Assembly: GCA_009801085.1 (NCBI GenBank)
Contig: VNWV01000002.1
Coordinates: 1,054,001 to 1,118,000 of the forward strand
Source of the DNA: Lasiodiplodia sp. COLG20
Lineage: Eukaryota > Ascomycota > Dothideomycetes > Botryosphaeriales > Botryosphaeriaceae
Direction of reading: 5' to 3'
DNA length: 64,000 bases
The notes below the pieces were generated by a model that saw only the letters and a program-made list of their open reading frames with translations, made no database searches and was not told where the DNA came from. Positions 35,512-46,689 of the stretch are shown here, piece after piece (within the stretch, counting starts at the first letter, position 1; every line of letters starts with the position of its first letter). Made by a program: the position numbers and the translations under genes.

Positions 35512-38500
35512 GGCTCGATGGTGGAGAGTGAGAAAGTGGCGGCGGGAAGAGATATACTGCGCGGGGCAGGTTACCGAAAATGTGGCTCAGGATTCGCGGG
35601 ATCCGGGGTGGCTTTTAGTATTGTAGTCTGCAAGTGCGGCCCGCATGAAGAAGGGTCCCCGATGCAAAGAGCCTCCTAGACCTTACTGCATCAAGCAATT
35701 GGCCCTCGGCGCAGATCTACGGCTGATCCACTCCACGTGCGACGAGTGACGCTCGCTGGACAGCCGTCCAAGCTTTATCGAAACTAGCCTCAAGGATTTG
35801 TAGTTTCGGAAATAAATCATCGTTGGTCCGGAGAGCCTCTCACGATGCTGTCCATACCGATTGGACGGTCACAGCTATTTTAGCGGCTGCCCCCTTGGCC
35901 ACACCAGACCCTGCATCAGCTCCGTGTGAAGAAACACTGGCGTAGTGGAGCAGTAGCTTTGTGCACGCCTGTCTAGACAGTCGGCGTCACGCCATTGCTC
36001 ACCTATGATCTCCGCCGTGGTGTTAAGGGAGCATGACTTAAATCTTAGCTGCATGGTGCAAACTAGGGCGGCGCGTCCCTATTTCAGCTTTTTGCAGCTG
36101 AGAAGCGAGGCGGGCTACGCGGTCTCGTTCGCTTGAAAATAAGCTCAGTCGGAGGTGGCGCACATGGCAGCTTCTCCATAGGGGAAATGACGCCGCCCCG
36201 TTGGTGACGAGGCTAGTGCGTCTTGCAGATCACTCCTAGGAAAAGGGCGACGATGCCGTAACAGCCTCTGCAGGCGCCCTGAATAGGGCCGAGCAGCTTC
36301 AGTCCTCAAGACCAGCCACGATCCCACAAGGCCAACAGCCAGCTAGCAACGGCCCAAATGGACATCGCCATGTCTCGGCAGTCGTCGCCGGCCCTGAAAC
36401 AATCTCTTTTGCTGGCCTGCATTGACGCTGAGCTCGCTTCCTATTGAGATCGGCAAAGCCGTGCTGCCATAATCTTCAGCCGAATATGAGTAAACATCAT
36501 GCTGTCATCCCTCACATATTATCTTGTCGTCGTCCGGACCTGTCGCAGCCTCGCCTCCGGTGCCGGCGCTAGATCCTTCTGCCCGTTGGATCCCAATTGC
36601 CACCAACACTAAGTCTACGACAATTTAACAAACAAGAGAAAAAAGTGACAGACATGAATTCGAGTTGATCGCTCTGCAGCACGCGCCCGCTGCTTGCACC
36701 GTATCCTAAATAGCAGAGGCATGAAACAGATCACCCAGATGATCCATTGGTGGGCTGAGTACCTTACCTCTACCGACGCTGCAGGCGATCCGCTTCCGAC
36801 TGCGCGCCAATAGGCTAAACGCTTTCTTGCGTGGCCCTTGCGTTCTCCTCCTCTTCCCTGCTTCAAATTGACGACCTTTGTGCGAAACAGAAAAATCCCC
36901 GGTGCATCCAAGAGCTTCCGGCCGACCGAAGGCCATCACGCAAACCGCTCCAAGCCCCGTCATGCTGCACCTTCGCCGTGTCACAAGCACCCAACTTGAA
37001 TTTCGCTACCGAGGTTTGGTGATGAGTTGATCAGGGCGCCGATTCGCTCGCCGAAGTCGTGATCAGCGCAGTAGACGAGGGGCATTTCCGCTTTGGGCAG
37101 GACCAGTGCGCTCGCCCACCACACTTGCTTCGGTAGCAGTCGCAATAGGAATCACGAGTCGTACTCTCAAACACATGCGGAGCGTTGAGCACCACTCGAT
37201 GTGGGGAGCGAATCCGTGCGCCGCTTACAGCGACGACGGCTCCGGACACCAAAAGTTAATTTACACTAGCAGCACTACTCTCCTCGAAGTGTCTAGACCT
37301 TTCGACCTTCGCCTTTGTCCTCCGCTCACAATTTCAACACCGACACTCGGTTCACTTTAGCGGTAGGTTTGCTTATTGGCTTCGAGAGAGGACTCCATTG
37401 CCGAAGAACGACAATCAGTGTATGCCTCCATACAACTGCTGAAATCCTGGGATGGAAAGCTTGTGGTCACCGAGCTGCCATATCACCAAAGGTTCTACTC
37501 ATAAGTCAAGCACCGTGAGAACAGCCCATTTTGTCGCACCAGCTGCATGATTTCTTTCTAATATGGACGAATAGTTATATTCGAAGATTATTATTAACTT
37601 AGTGAAGCGATAGTTTTTCTGTTCCTTTCTGCTTTATTTTTTTGATGTTTCTTTCTTGTACGAAACACCGTTTTTCATTGCTACCTCTTTTCAAGAACTT
37701 CAAAGTGCGAATTTTGTGTTGCAAAACCGGCCTGTGTCTCTCTGAGGGAGACTAATCCTCACCCAGATATGCCAAAACATCTGCTACGGAGAAATTCCTC
37801 CCCCGATATTGTCACTACCACTTGAATCGACTTGCCTCGTCATCTTAGAGAAAATACAAATAGCCAATAAACGGACATAACACTTGCTCCAATTAGCTCC
37901 GATTGTCCAGTGATGGAGGATGCCGAACGATTTTGGTACCGAGGCCGAGGCGAAGACGCGCGTGGAAGTGTATGCGCGCTCAAGACGCCACAGTTAAGCG
38001 CAATGGATTCGAGTTTCCGTCGAAAGTGTGAGAAAGTCTTCCATCATGACCGTCGCGGAGCACACCATCCATGCAACAAGCTGGATGCCAACGACGGGAA
38101 GGAGAGGTCTCTGATAAACATTGTCCCAGCCTGCCGAACCAGCAAGTACATACGCCCAGGCCACCCCGTTTACGTTTTCACGGGTCTCTCAGAGACGCAT
38201 AACCGGAGAATGAGAAGGACAATGGAGCCTCGTCGGCGCGACGAAGCTTACCTTGAAGTTTGTAAAGCGGGTGCTTCCTGTCAAATTCGATAGGCCTGTA
38301 GCTTGCAGCGAAAGGACAGTAATACAGACCTTGATCCGAAATTTCTGAAAGTGGTACCTTGAGCAAGGCCATTGCTGTGGAGTTTGTAAATGGGGACGAG
38401 GGTATCAAAGGAAACTGTAGTTCTCTCAGTGAAGGGATTTGCACGCCCTTTTTCGAATCTAGAGATGTGCCACTAAAGGGACACTCAGTGAAGAGTTGCA

Positions 38501-38861
38501 TCAGAGCTGTGATTACTTCGCCGCCTATCGATCCAAGCGATCGTTGTTACGTATCTCATGTACTCAATGACGGGCGGCTCAAACCAGTAGGCTCCATTGA
38601 AAGGCTTGATGGTGGTAGGAGATCCACTGCGGCAAATCTGCGTTGTAGAATGGATATTTGAATGTAAGTATGACTGCGCTGAGATAATGGATTAGATATC
38701 AAGTTGGAGCAGAAGATCTTTTCAACATACTTCAACTTAAAATGCTAAAATTACAGCACACGAGCCACACGCAATTCAGTAAGCTACCTGCTCTCTTTCA
38801 CATTGGGTAAAACATAATACCGTGTCGTCTTTGCGGAAAGTTGACAGCCGTTTTTTTTTTT
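35512..38861. other. 3.3 kb gene-poor stretch
   Basis: Upstream of the rhodopsin-like gene. From about 36500 the sequence becomes more AT-rich, especially 37530-37700. Coding-like but broken segments occur on the - strand at about 38240-38656 (see findings). No intact gene, transposon terminus or RNA gene recognised before the tRNA. Confidence 0.45.
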
Positions 38862-38878
38862 AAAAAAGAAAAAAAAAA
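38862..38878 (-). terminator. Pol III T-run terminator of the split tRNA
   Basis: On the - strand, 13 nt after the discriminator base, come T10 (38878-38869), one C, then T6 (38867-38862). A run of four or more T ends Pol III transcription, so this fits a working tRNA transcription unit. Confidence 0.75.
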
Positions 38879-38890
38879 TCCGGGGAGAAA

Positions 38891-39083
38891 CGACCGGCAC
38901 GGGATTCTGGAAGATGTTAGAAGATGACGCGCATTGGAATTAAACTTCTCACTTACCGAACCCGCAACCTTACCCTTGTCGGCACGAAGCCTACAATCTA
39001 CCCATTCGGGGACGGCCCGCTGGAAGCCAGCGGCCAATGGATAAGATTAGGAAGGGTACGCTCTACCATTGCGCTAACCGGCC
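38891..39083 (-). tRNA. tRNA-Arg(CCT) with two inserts
   Basis: Exons on the - strand are 39083-39048, 38976-38957 and 38906-38891, 72 nt when joined. Acceptor stem 5' GGCCGGT pairs with 3' GCCGGTC (five Watson-Crick and two G-U pairs), discriminator G. D arm is GCGC, loop AATGGTA, GAGC, with one G-A mismatch. Anticodon stem TACCC/GGGTA, loop TTCCTAA, so anticodon CCT (Arg). Variable loop AGGTT. T arm GCGGG, loop TTCGAAT, CCCGT (one G-U). A 71-nt intron (39047-38977) sits at the canonical 37/38 position; it contains a strong hairpin (CCGCTGG/CCAGCGG) and a TAGG that could pair with the anticodon CCTA. A second 50-nt insert interrupts the T-loop. The A box (TAGCGCAATGG) is intact; the B box is split. 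A T10 terminator follows. It may be a working gene needing two splicing routes, or a gene broken by an intron-like insert. Confidence 0.8.
38907..38956 (-). other. 50-nt GT-AG intron-like insert in the tRNA T-loop
   Basis: On the - strand it begins GTAAGTGAG directly after TTCG of the T-loop and ends CTTCTAACATCTTCCAG directly before AAT. It has a perfect donor, a TTCTAAC branch site with the branch A 11 nt before the end, and a CAG acceptor: all the marks of a short fungal spliceosomal intron. Exact removal gives a canonical T-loop and B box (GGTTCGAATCC). I see no bulge-helix-bulge structure that would suit the tRNA endonuclease, though this was checked only by eye. Confidence 0.7.
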
Positions 39084-39773
39084 TATTTGATGGAAATAAC
39101 GATGGCTAGTAGGCCAGATATTGAGATGCGCGTGGAAGCTGTGGGACTTAGACGGAAAAATGGTGTAAAAGTGTGGTCGATGATTATGTTCGACGACAGA
39201 GAAAGCAAATGCAGTGATCTGAGGTTGTATCTTCATTTAGCTCGTCTTCATAAGTCTGCTTCAGTATTCAGAGCTCTTGAGGCCAAGGGAATATATGAAC
39301 CTGCCTTGACGTCGACAATATGCCTCAGCGGTGGCATGTTACAATGTTCTCTACAAAAGCTGGTATCTATACCGAACTGAGTGAATCCAGACGGAAGATG
39401 CGTATTGTACTGTGGTAACGGGGCTTGAATGTTAGAATGTTGCACTGAATTGCCATGTGAAGACGCTGGAGCAATTATAGATAGTTGAACGAGTGTCACT
39501 GTACGAACTGCGCAAAAACATGAACCGAAAGGACAGAATCATGTTACGAAGAGAAGACACAATCCTCCATCCAGTGATATTCAGCAATCTGCAATTTGCC
39601 AATCCAACAGCCATCGAAGCCAAGTATTCAATTTGGTAACAGAAAAAGACTTAGGAACAAGCCAGAGGTATCCCATCAAGAACGATCAGAAAGCAGGTCA
39701 TTACTCATGAATGTAGCGTCGAGCCGCTTGTATCCGTTGCAGCCGACAAACGGGCAGGGTCGGACTGCCGCGT
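39084..39773. other. intergenic upstream of the tRNA
   Basis: 690 bp between the tRNA 5' end and the 3' end of the sulfotransferase-like gene. A coding-like - strand frame at 39248-39499 and a + frame at 39087-39380 overlap each other; neither has a known motif. Probably old gene remnants or chance. Confidence 0.4.
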
Positions 39774-41513
39774 TTATACCTTCATAGCAAACTGCTTGAG
39801 GTATTCGTAGTCGGCAACGTTCTTGTCGACGGTCTCCTTAATGACCTTGGCTCCCTCCTCTCCAAATTTCTTGACCCATTCGGCGTACAGTTCGTCGTCG
39901 GGCTTCGGAATCTTTTTCTTTTTGATCAGCGATGTTAATATGTCTGTTCGAAGGGAAAAATAAGGGTGGAACGAAGCAGGCTGTTCCTTCTCATGCAGAA
40001 CCGCAATCGCTGGAAGTCCAATCTCTTATCGCCGGCATTCACATCCTCGAGTCCACGTAAAACAATGTTACAGTCGAACTGATAGACGGAAGACAAAGGA
40101 GAAAGGAGTTTCAGGAAGGGTCTGATTGGAAGAAACAGCCAATCAACTCACCTGGGCGCGAGGCTTGAGATCCCTCGATTCGATGGCATCCTCGTGGAAG
40201 CCCTTCCACTTCTCGAATCTCTCCTTGGCGATGCGATGATCCTCATCGTTGTCCCAGGTCAACATGTCCGGGGTGTACTCGATGCCGACGCTCTCGCAGT
40301 AGCGCTTGATGATGCCGGCGGGGTTGTCGAGGAGGTCATCGGCGTCGATGACGCAGATCTCGACGGGCTCGGCGCCGAAGGGAGGCTTGACGGTGCCGTT
40401 GACCTCGCCGTTGGTCTCCTGGCCGGCGATCTTGGGGCCGACGAGGCCGATGCTCTTCAGGTAGTCGAAGGTGCGGCGGAGCTCGTCGTAGCCGGCCTCG
40501 GAGGGCATGAAGTTGTGGAAGCCGGTGATGTCGTCGAGCGGCGGGATGGTGCAACGGTAGTACGAGGGAATACTGTTGCGCGGGTGGCGGATCAGGAAGG
40601 TCCAGTGGAACTTGGCGAGCAGCTCCGTCGGCACGACGGTCGGGTTGCCCGCCTCGACCAGCGTTGGGTACGGGTACGGAGGCTTGGTGGCCTCGTGTCC
40701 CTCGATCCTCGCCTCATGGCTCACCCCATTCGGCGCTGCGTTGACGTCGTCCTTGGAAGCAGTGTCGCTGCCGTGGGCGCTGTCAACGCGTTCGTGAGCG
40801 GTGGGCTGGGGGCCGTCAGTGCCGACGCCACGCTTGTACTGCACGAGAGATGACGCAATCGACGCTGGCTTGTGCTCCGGCGGCACCAGGTAGTGGGTAA
40901 TGTCTTTGATGAAGATCCGCTTGCCCTGTCATCCGGGTAAGTACTTGTTGAGATTTGGCAATGACGAAGTGCGGGCTCTCGCAGGGCCGCGCAAGGAAAG
41001 TTGCTGCCGGCGCGCAGGTTGAACTGCGGCCTTCTCGCGTCTGCAGGAAGTAGTATCATGATCGCACACCGTTGAGGCATGGTAGCAGTTGATGAGAAAA
41101 TAGTATATTTTTTCTTTTTCTTCTCGTGACTTCTGAAGTCGGCACGCGGGAAAGAGAGAAATGACGTAGCCAAAGGAAAAGATGGCCGCAGCCCGGGGAA
41201 AGGGATCCAACCTCAGTGTTCTCACGCTCGATCCGCTCGAAGATGGTCTTGTAGGTGCTGTCTGCGAAGCCGCTCTCCTCTCTCGCCTTGGCGTCGTCCT
41301 CGTAGCGCTCGCTGAGCCTTTCGGGGCCGAAGTAGAAGGCATCACCGAACGGCTCATGCACGCACTGCAGCGTGTCCCGGCACGTCATGAAGACCTGCGC
41401 ATCGTGAGGTGTCAGTGAGGCGCAGAGGACGCGGCGGAAGGGAAACAAACGCGCTCAAAGGCCGTCGAGCATGCCCGCGGGTGGGTTGCTGCAAAGATTG
41501 GCTTTTTCGACAT
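39774..41513 (-). CDS. sulfotransferase-like P-loop protein
   Basis: Four exons (41513-41451, 41394-41212, 40925-40152, 39917-39774) give about 387 residues. It begins MSKKPIFAATHPRACSTAFE, where THPRACSTAFERVF is a sulfotransferase-type phosphosulfate-binding loop. KRIFIKDITHYL and FLIRHPRNSIPSYYR follow; the latter matches the 3'-phosphate-binding strand-loop (RxPxxSxxSxY-like) of the family. A Glu/Asp-rich segment and YCESVGIEYTPDMLTWD end the core. Introns 2 and 3 are long (286 and 234 nt). The last acceptor is ambiguous by 6 nt (AAAAAG|AAAAAG); I chose the first AG after the TATTAAC branch site. Fungal members are uncharacterised; sulfate transfer from PAPS is inferred only from the loops. 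Confidence 0.75.
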
Positions 41514-44500
41514 GGTGTCTGCAGCCGGCTAGATGGTGTGGGAAGGCGTGCAGACCGGGACTGAATATATATGGTGGTCGACCGGGATGCAGCAGCTAAT
41601 CAGGGGACCAGGCGAGTAACTTTGCACGAATCGAGTGATCAAAACCAAGCAGTCGTAAGGGGCGCAAGCGGCGCAGGCGTAAGTGTGGATATGCGGAATG
41701 CGCTAGGGTGTTAGTCCTCCGGTGGCAGGGCACAAGGCAGGGCACGGCAGAAGCGCGCTGCGGTATACCCCGCCGGTCCTGGAGTCAGATGCGTCAGATA
41801 AGGCTGCAGCGGGCACATGCCAGCCGTCTGTGGAGAGGTGTGGCTGTTTCCACGCAGAGCATTGCGTGATTGCTGGATCGCGGGTGATCTCACAGCGCTG
41901 CCGCTGCTGCCCCAGGCTACAAAGACGGCGTGCCAGGGGCTTCCTGGCCTCCACACGTCACCGGCCCAAGGGCAACCGCGGCCCCACGTCCAGCCCGCTT
42001 CAGGCCTTGCCCGAGATGCTGCAGCTCACCACCATGCTCCGCCCTGCGCCCTTGATACGTCCGCTGCTCTTCCTTTCCCACTTATCTCGCGCACCTCTAT
42101 TCCCGTTCCGTGCGTCTTCAAGCGCCACCTCAGCTGCCGCGCCCAGAAGCTTGCCCAGCCCACTTAATGTCTGAGGTCCAGGGAACCGCCCGCCAGGCCA
42201 CCAGTGAGCCCGCCACTCACGAGCCTGCCGTTCAGGAACTCGCCGACGATGAACCCTCCCGTGAACACTGCTTCGGAGTTTACGCCCACCGTTGAGACTG
42301 CCCCGCTCTCAACGTCGTACAACAGGTATGCTTGCATGGAGGGATTTACAGCGGGCCCTGACGCCCTCGCTCCCGCTCTGCGCGCCGGCAAGTGCGTGCG
42401 CCGGCAAGTCCCCAGATTTAACAACATGGAAAACTCTGATGGCGCCCTTCGCCCAACCAAGCTGCCACGCCGTTACGAGACACATGGAATTGCGCCCGCG
42501 TCAGTCCTCATCGAGCCTGGCCCTGTGGAGAGGGTCGAAGCGACCGTGCCGTGGCAAAAAACCAATTGGAAAAGTCCCCGCTGCTGATTGGCGGGCCCGT
42601 GTCTCGGAGGCACGGCGAAAAAAGCAAAATCCAACAGCTGCGAACGGGTCTGCGTTACGGAAGCAGGGCGCCTGAGGATCTCCAGACGCGGGCTCATCCG
42701 ACGTGGGTTTCGTCTGACGATCGGCGTCCCGCACGCTTCTTTTCGGGTGCGCGTACGTGACATCCTCATAGCCGACCGCCTGGATCTTGCCAGGAACGAA
42801 AACGAGTGCATGTCCAATTCCAGAATCTGTTTGCATCGGATAGGCAATTGATGCCGAAATCAAAGGACTCGGATCATCAGATTTCTCCACTGCCCACTCA
42901 TCGTGACGTCTGGACCCTGTTCTGACTCTGAATGTTGCTCCGCCACCCCTGTCGGGAGCCACACCGGTAAACTATACCGCACGCTTTTCCTCGGATCAGC
43001 TGTCGGTACACCTGCCGTCTGCACATGTTCAGCTCTTTCCCAATCGGCTCCATGCGGAAGTCCCGAGACAGAGCCAAGCCCTGCAGCTGTCGGCTTCCGT
43101 TTCTCTCTAGGTATCCTCACATGCTACACCATAGACCCTTTCAACCATAAAAAATTTTACATCCGAAGCTACATTCATGACGGATGTGATGCTCACCTTC
43201 AGCCATCAATCCTACACTCGTATATGTGTTTGCAAAGCGGCGCGAATGCTAGTATCAGCCTCGGAACCTTTTCCGTGGTGGCACTGAAAAGAACCCACCA
43301 TCTGGTCTGTGCAGACAGGCAGGTACACAGCTTTACAACACCTTCCAATCATCCATCAGTGGTGCCATGGTGGTGCGGCGCAATAGCAGACAGCCGATGT
43401 CGGCTAAGTTGGTATGCCAGACTCGATGTGATGAAGGCCGACAATCCGGAGTTCAATCAGCAGGACCCAGTTGTTGAAGGATGCGAGTGGAGCTATGCCT
43501 ATCGAAGCGATTGCCCTAATACCAGCAATAAAGGTGGAGCTCGCTGTCCCTGATCGGCTGGAACGGCAAGATGGTCGTTCGTCTTAACACCCCTTCTCCG
43601 AGCAAATTCAATCGAATTTTCTGCTGCTATAATACTACAACCTCGACTTGGATACAGCCAAGGACTATTGTGAGTCAAAGAGTGGAACGTGCCGGTTCTC
43701 CAGATGACGGTGGTACCTTAGAGAAATCTCTGTCAGTCCTGCTCGGGATACTGAGGATCAGCGCGGGGTAGATGGGTGGCATTGCTGGCGTGGGAACGGA
43801 GGCCTTTGTACCGAGACTTCTCACGCGTCGCCCGACCACGTAGGCAGAGTGGAGCACCTGTGATGTAGTGCACTGCAATACTTGTTTTTGCAAAACGCAA
43901 AGCGAAGACCCTGACCCTTAGAGGTGCATGGGTACAATAGAGGTAGCGGATGTTTCGTGCCTGAGGCATCACGGGGATACGCCGGGCAGAGCGGCACTCT
44001 CGCTTGCGGGAAGTTTTCTTCCAGCTAACGCGCACGCTGAGAATCCAAACTTCAACAACCCCATCGGCCAGACAGGCCACTCAATTCGCATGCGATCCAT
44101 GTCCGCAACCTGCTACACCATGGCTTGGCGGTCTCACACCTGACTACGCGCAAATGTGGCGCTTGTCAGGCTGCAACAAGACCGACCGTTGAGTGCTAAC
44201 ACAGAACGCACCACACGTTGGATGCTCGCGCAAGGTTCGTCGGCGTCTTTCTCTCGTACTTTCACAATCCAGTCACTTCATGATGTTCAAACCTAAATGC
44301 ATAGTTCAACCGACGGCCTCGCGCCAATGGAGAAACAACCTTACCATCTTTCACCTTTGTCTGATACTATCATCTATTTTCACGTTCTGCAAATATACTG
44401 CATGGGTCAATATGCTGACCAGCCGTAGTCTCTATAGGTACATTCCAGTCGATGCATTGTGTTCTGGCCGGTCTCCATGAACCTCAGATCCCACGATTCG

Positions 44501-46037
44501 CGCGATACTGGCGAATGAATAATACACGAGATGGGCCGGAATAGATATGATCTGGGCTTGTCAATATCCATCTCACGATGGAAGTTGACGCTGACATATC
44601 GATGCTTACTAGAAGAGAATGGCATCTGGATCAGCAGCATGTGTGTTTTCCAAAGAAGCCCATGCTCACCAGAGCAACAGGGCTCAAAGGTTTGGGCTTG
44701 TGTAAACATTCCTTGTAATCCTAGTCCGTCGCTGCTAGTCATGCAATATAAAATGATTTCCCAATGCAAGTTTTTGGCCAATGAGGAGATACGGATGCTG
44801 CTTCACGGTGCACCAAATCAGCTTCGTAAGGCATGAATCGGCCTCGCTGCGGTTAGCCGCCACAGCCCACCATACATGATTGCGAGCTTGCCCTTGTTTA
44901 TCGATGGCTCACATCTGTAAGGGTGACGCCGATTTGACGATTCAAAAGGCCCGTGGGTTATCGGGGCGTGCTTGCAAGATATGAAGAGTGGGGTGAGGCG
45001 CATAGAAAGCTGCAATTTATCTTTTCCTGCGGTGTCTGCGTAGAGTGCGCCAACGAACGTCTATGGGTTGCTCCACGTTTGAATTTCTGTTGACAAGACG
45101 GAGAATCTGGCAGTACGGTGGTCGTTTTGCGAGCAGAGAGGCGGCTCTCCCCAGGCTCTTTGCTACAATCATTCACCGTGCCCCCGGAGAAAGCAATGTC
45201 CTCGGCAATAATAAAACAGCCTGATTCTCCAGATGATGATTGAGACTACTTGGTCTTGAGAGAGAGCTTGGTGGGCTGCTTGATGTAGGCGATATGGAAG
45301 AAGTGGGGCAGAGGCGCGGTGTTGAGGCCTGGTTTGGTTTGGCTCTCGGAATTGGATGTACAAAACGACACGAGCCGGGATGGCGCAAGGCTAAGGGAGG
45401 CTCTCGCGTCATCGAGACCGAGGGACGGGATCGTCTGGGGATGCTGTGCAGGCGGCCGGGGAGGAGGGGCGCGGGAGATCGGCGACAGGCATCAGGCCGA
45501 TCCAAAACGCGCTTGTCCAGCACGCCATTCTTCCGCACTCTGTCGACTTGCCATCCTGCTCTCCACTTGAGCCACAATTGAACGCACTCATTGGAGCCTC
45601 AGGGGCACCATGATCGACGCAGCCGTTACGCTGTTTTCTATCCCGTAAGCCGCTGCGTGAAGAACCCCTTGCGCCTCCCTGTTCGCGTGATGTGGCGACC
45701 TTTGCTCTCCAGCCCGCCGCACGCCCCTTCTTGCTTAAAGATGCATGAGCAGGTTACTGGTCAATCACTCTGGACCCGGTTTCGGCTACGTTGGATGAGA
45801 ACGAGTGCTGCATGTCGTCTCTGCTGAATTCTTGGTCATGGCCGTCTTCGCAATCGCGCGAGGGTTGAGTCGAGAACTCCACACGTTGCAGGCGCGGATC
45901 TCAAAATAGAGGCTTTGTGCTGTTTGCAGGTTTGCGGTGGCGGATGCACCCGTACATTCCGATCACAAAGGAACCCCCAACAGACTCATTTCACTCAGCA
46001 CCGCCCGTTTGAATCAACCAGCCCACCGAGTTTCAAC
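41514..46037. other. 4.5 kb gene-poor stretch
   Basis: Begins with the promoter of the sulfotransferase-like gene (TATATAT near 41566). A coding-like fragment starts with ATG at 42167 (43 codons, MSEVQGTARQATSEPATHEP) and is continued in another frame to a possible GTATGC donor at about 42325. A - strand frame at 44407-44781 and several others are unconserved. No RNA gene, transposon terminus or intact gene recognised. Confidence 0.4.
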
Positions 46038-46352
46038 ATGGATCCCTACGCCAAACTTCTTACCGCCATCATTGCTGAGTTGATATTCATGACAATATCT
46101 CTGTGGGACTCTACAAGCACCGACGGCCAGGCACTGAATTTATATTCCAAGGCACTCGTCCTCTTAGCAACAATGCACATTCTCATGGGCTTCTTTCCGG
46201 CCGGCAATGCCTCCAGGCCTCTTGCATTCGACTTTCCTGCCACGGCACCACCTCGCGGGAACCCTGATCTTGCGGACGGTCAGCGGCTGCTCATTCCCAC
46301 TCCCGACTGTAATGCTGATGAGCCGCAGCACAAAAGCGCTGACTGGTGGTAA
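46038..46352 (+). CDS. possible small membrane protein, 104 aa
   Basis: Single open frame starting MDPYAKLLTAIIAELIFMTI after a CA-rich leader ending TTTCAACATG. Two hydrophobic segments (residues about 7-20 and 39-53, ALVLLATMHILMGFF) separated by a polar stretch, then a Pro-rich, acidic tail. No family recognised. Codon use is C/G-ending at many third positions, which favours coding, but there is no homology evidence and an intron could alter the 3' end. May be a lineage-specific gene or chance. Confidence 0.35.
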   Translation: MDPYAKLLTAIIAELIFMTISLWDSTSTDGQALNLYSKALVLLATMHILMGFFPAGNASRPLAFDFPATAPPRGNPDLADGQRLLIPTPDCNADEPQHKSADWW

Positions 46353-46689
46353 TGACGGAATGGCCAATGGAACATGTGGCGGAGCGAAGCAAGGAGTCCG
46401 GCCTCCAAGACACCAAGTGGCAGGTTCCACGGAGGTCTTTCCGCACCACCTGCTCAAAAATTACAACAAAGCAGCGCGCCGCGCTTTCCCCAGGCGACTT
46501 TTACCCGTCTGACTGTCAGGCCATGGCCACGACCATCATGGCCACTGAACTTGCCCAATTCGGCAGCAACAAAGGACTTGGCGCCGAGGGCCCGTCACGA
46601 CGACTCACCTCTCCTCATCAAAACACATGAAGCCTCTTTTCCTTTGATAATCTTCAGCCGCCCAGCCCGCAATCCCGCAGCCCTCCCAC
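46353..46689. other. short intergenic region before the SRA gene
   Basis: 337 bp with the SRA gene promoter. Nothing else seen. Confidence 0.5.

Noticed and set aside
40194..40853. 219-codon + strand frame over the sulfotransferase-like gene
   Set aside because: Antisense shadow (Val/Asp/Gly-rich repeat of the real codons); the - strand carries the family motifs.
45173..45577. - strand frame ending HIAYIKQPTKLSLKTK
   Set aside because: The end looks protein-like but no start, splice partner or family could be found; left as unassigned.
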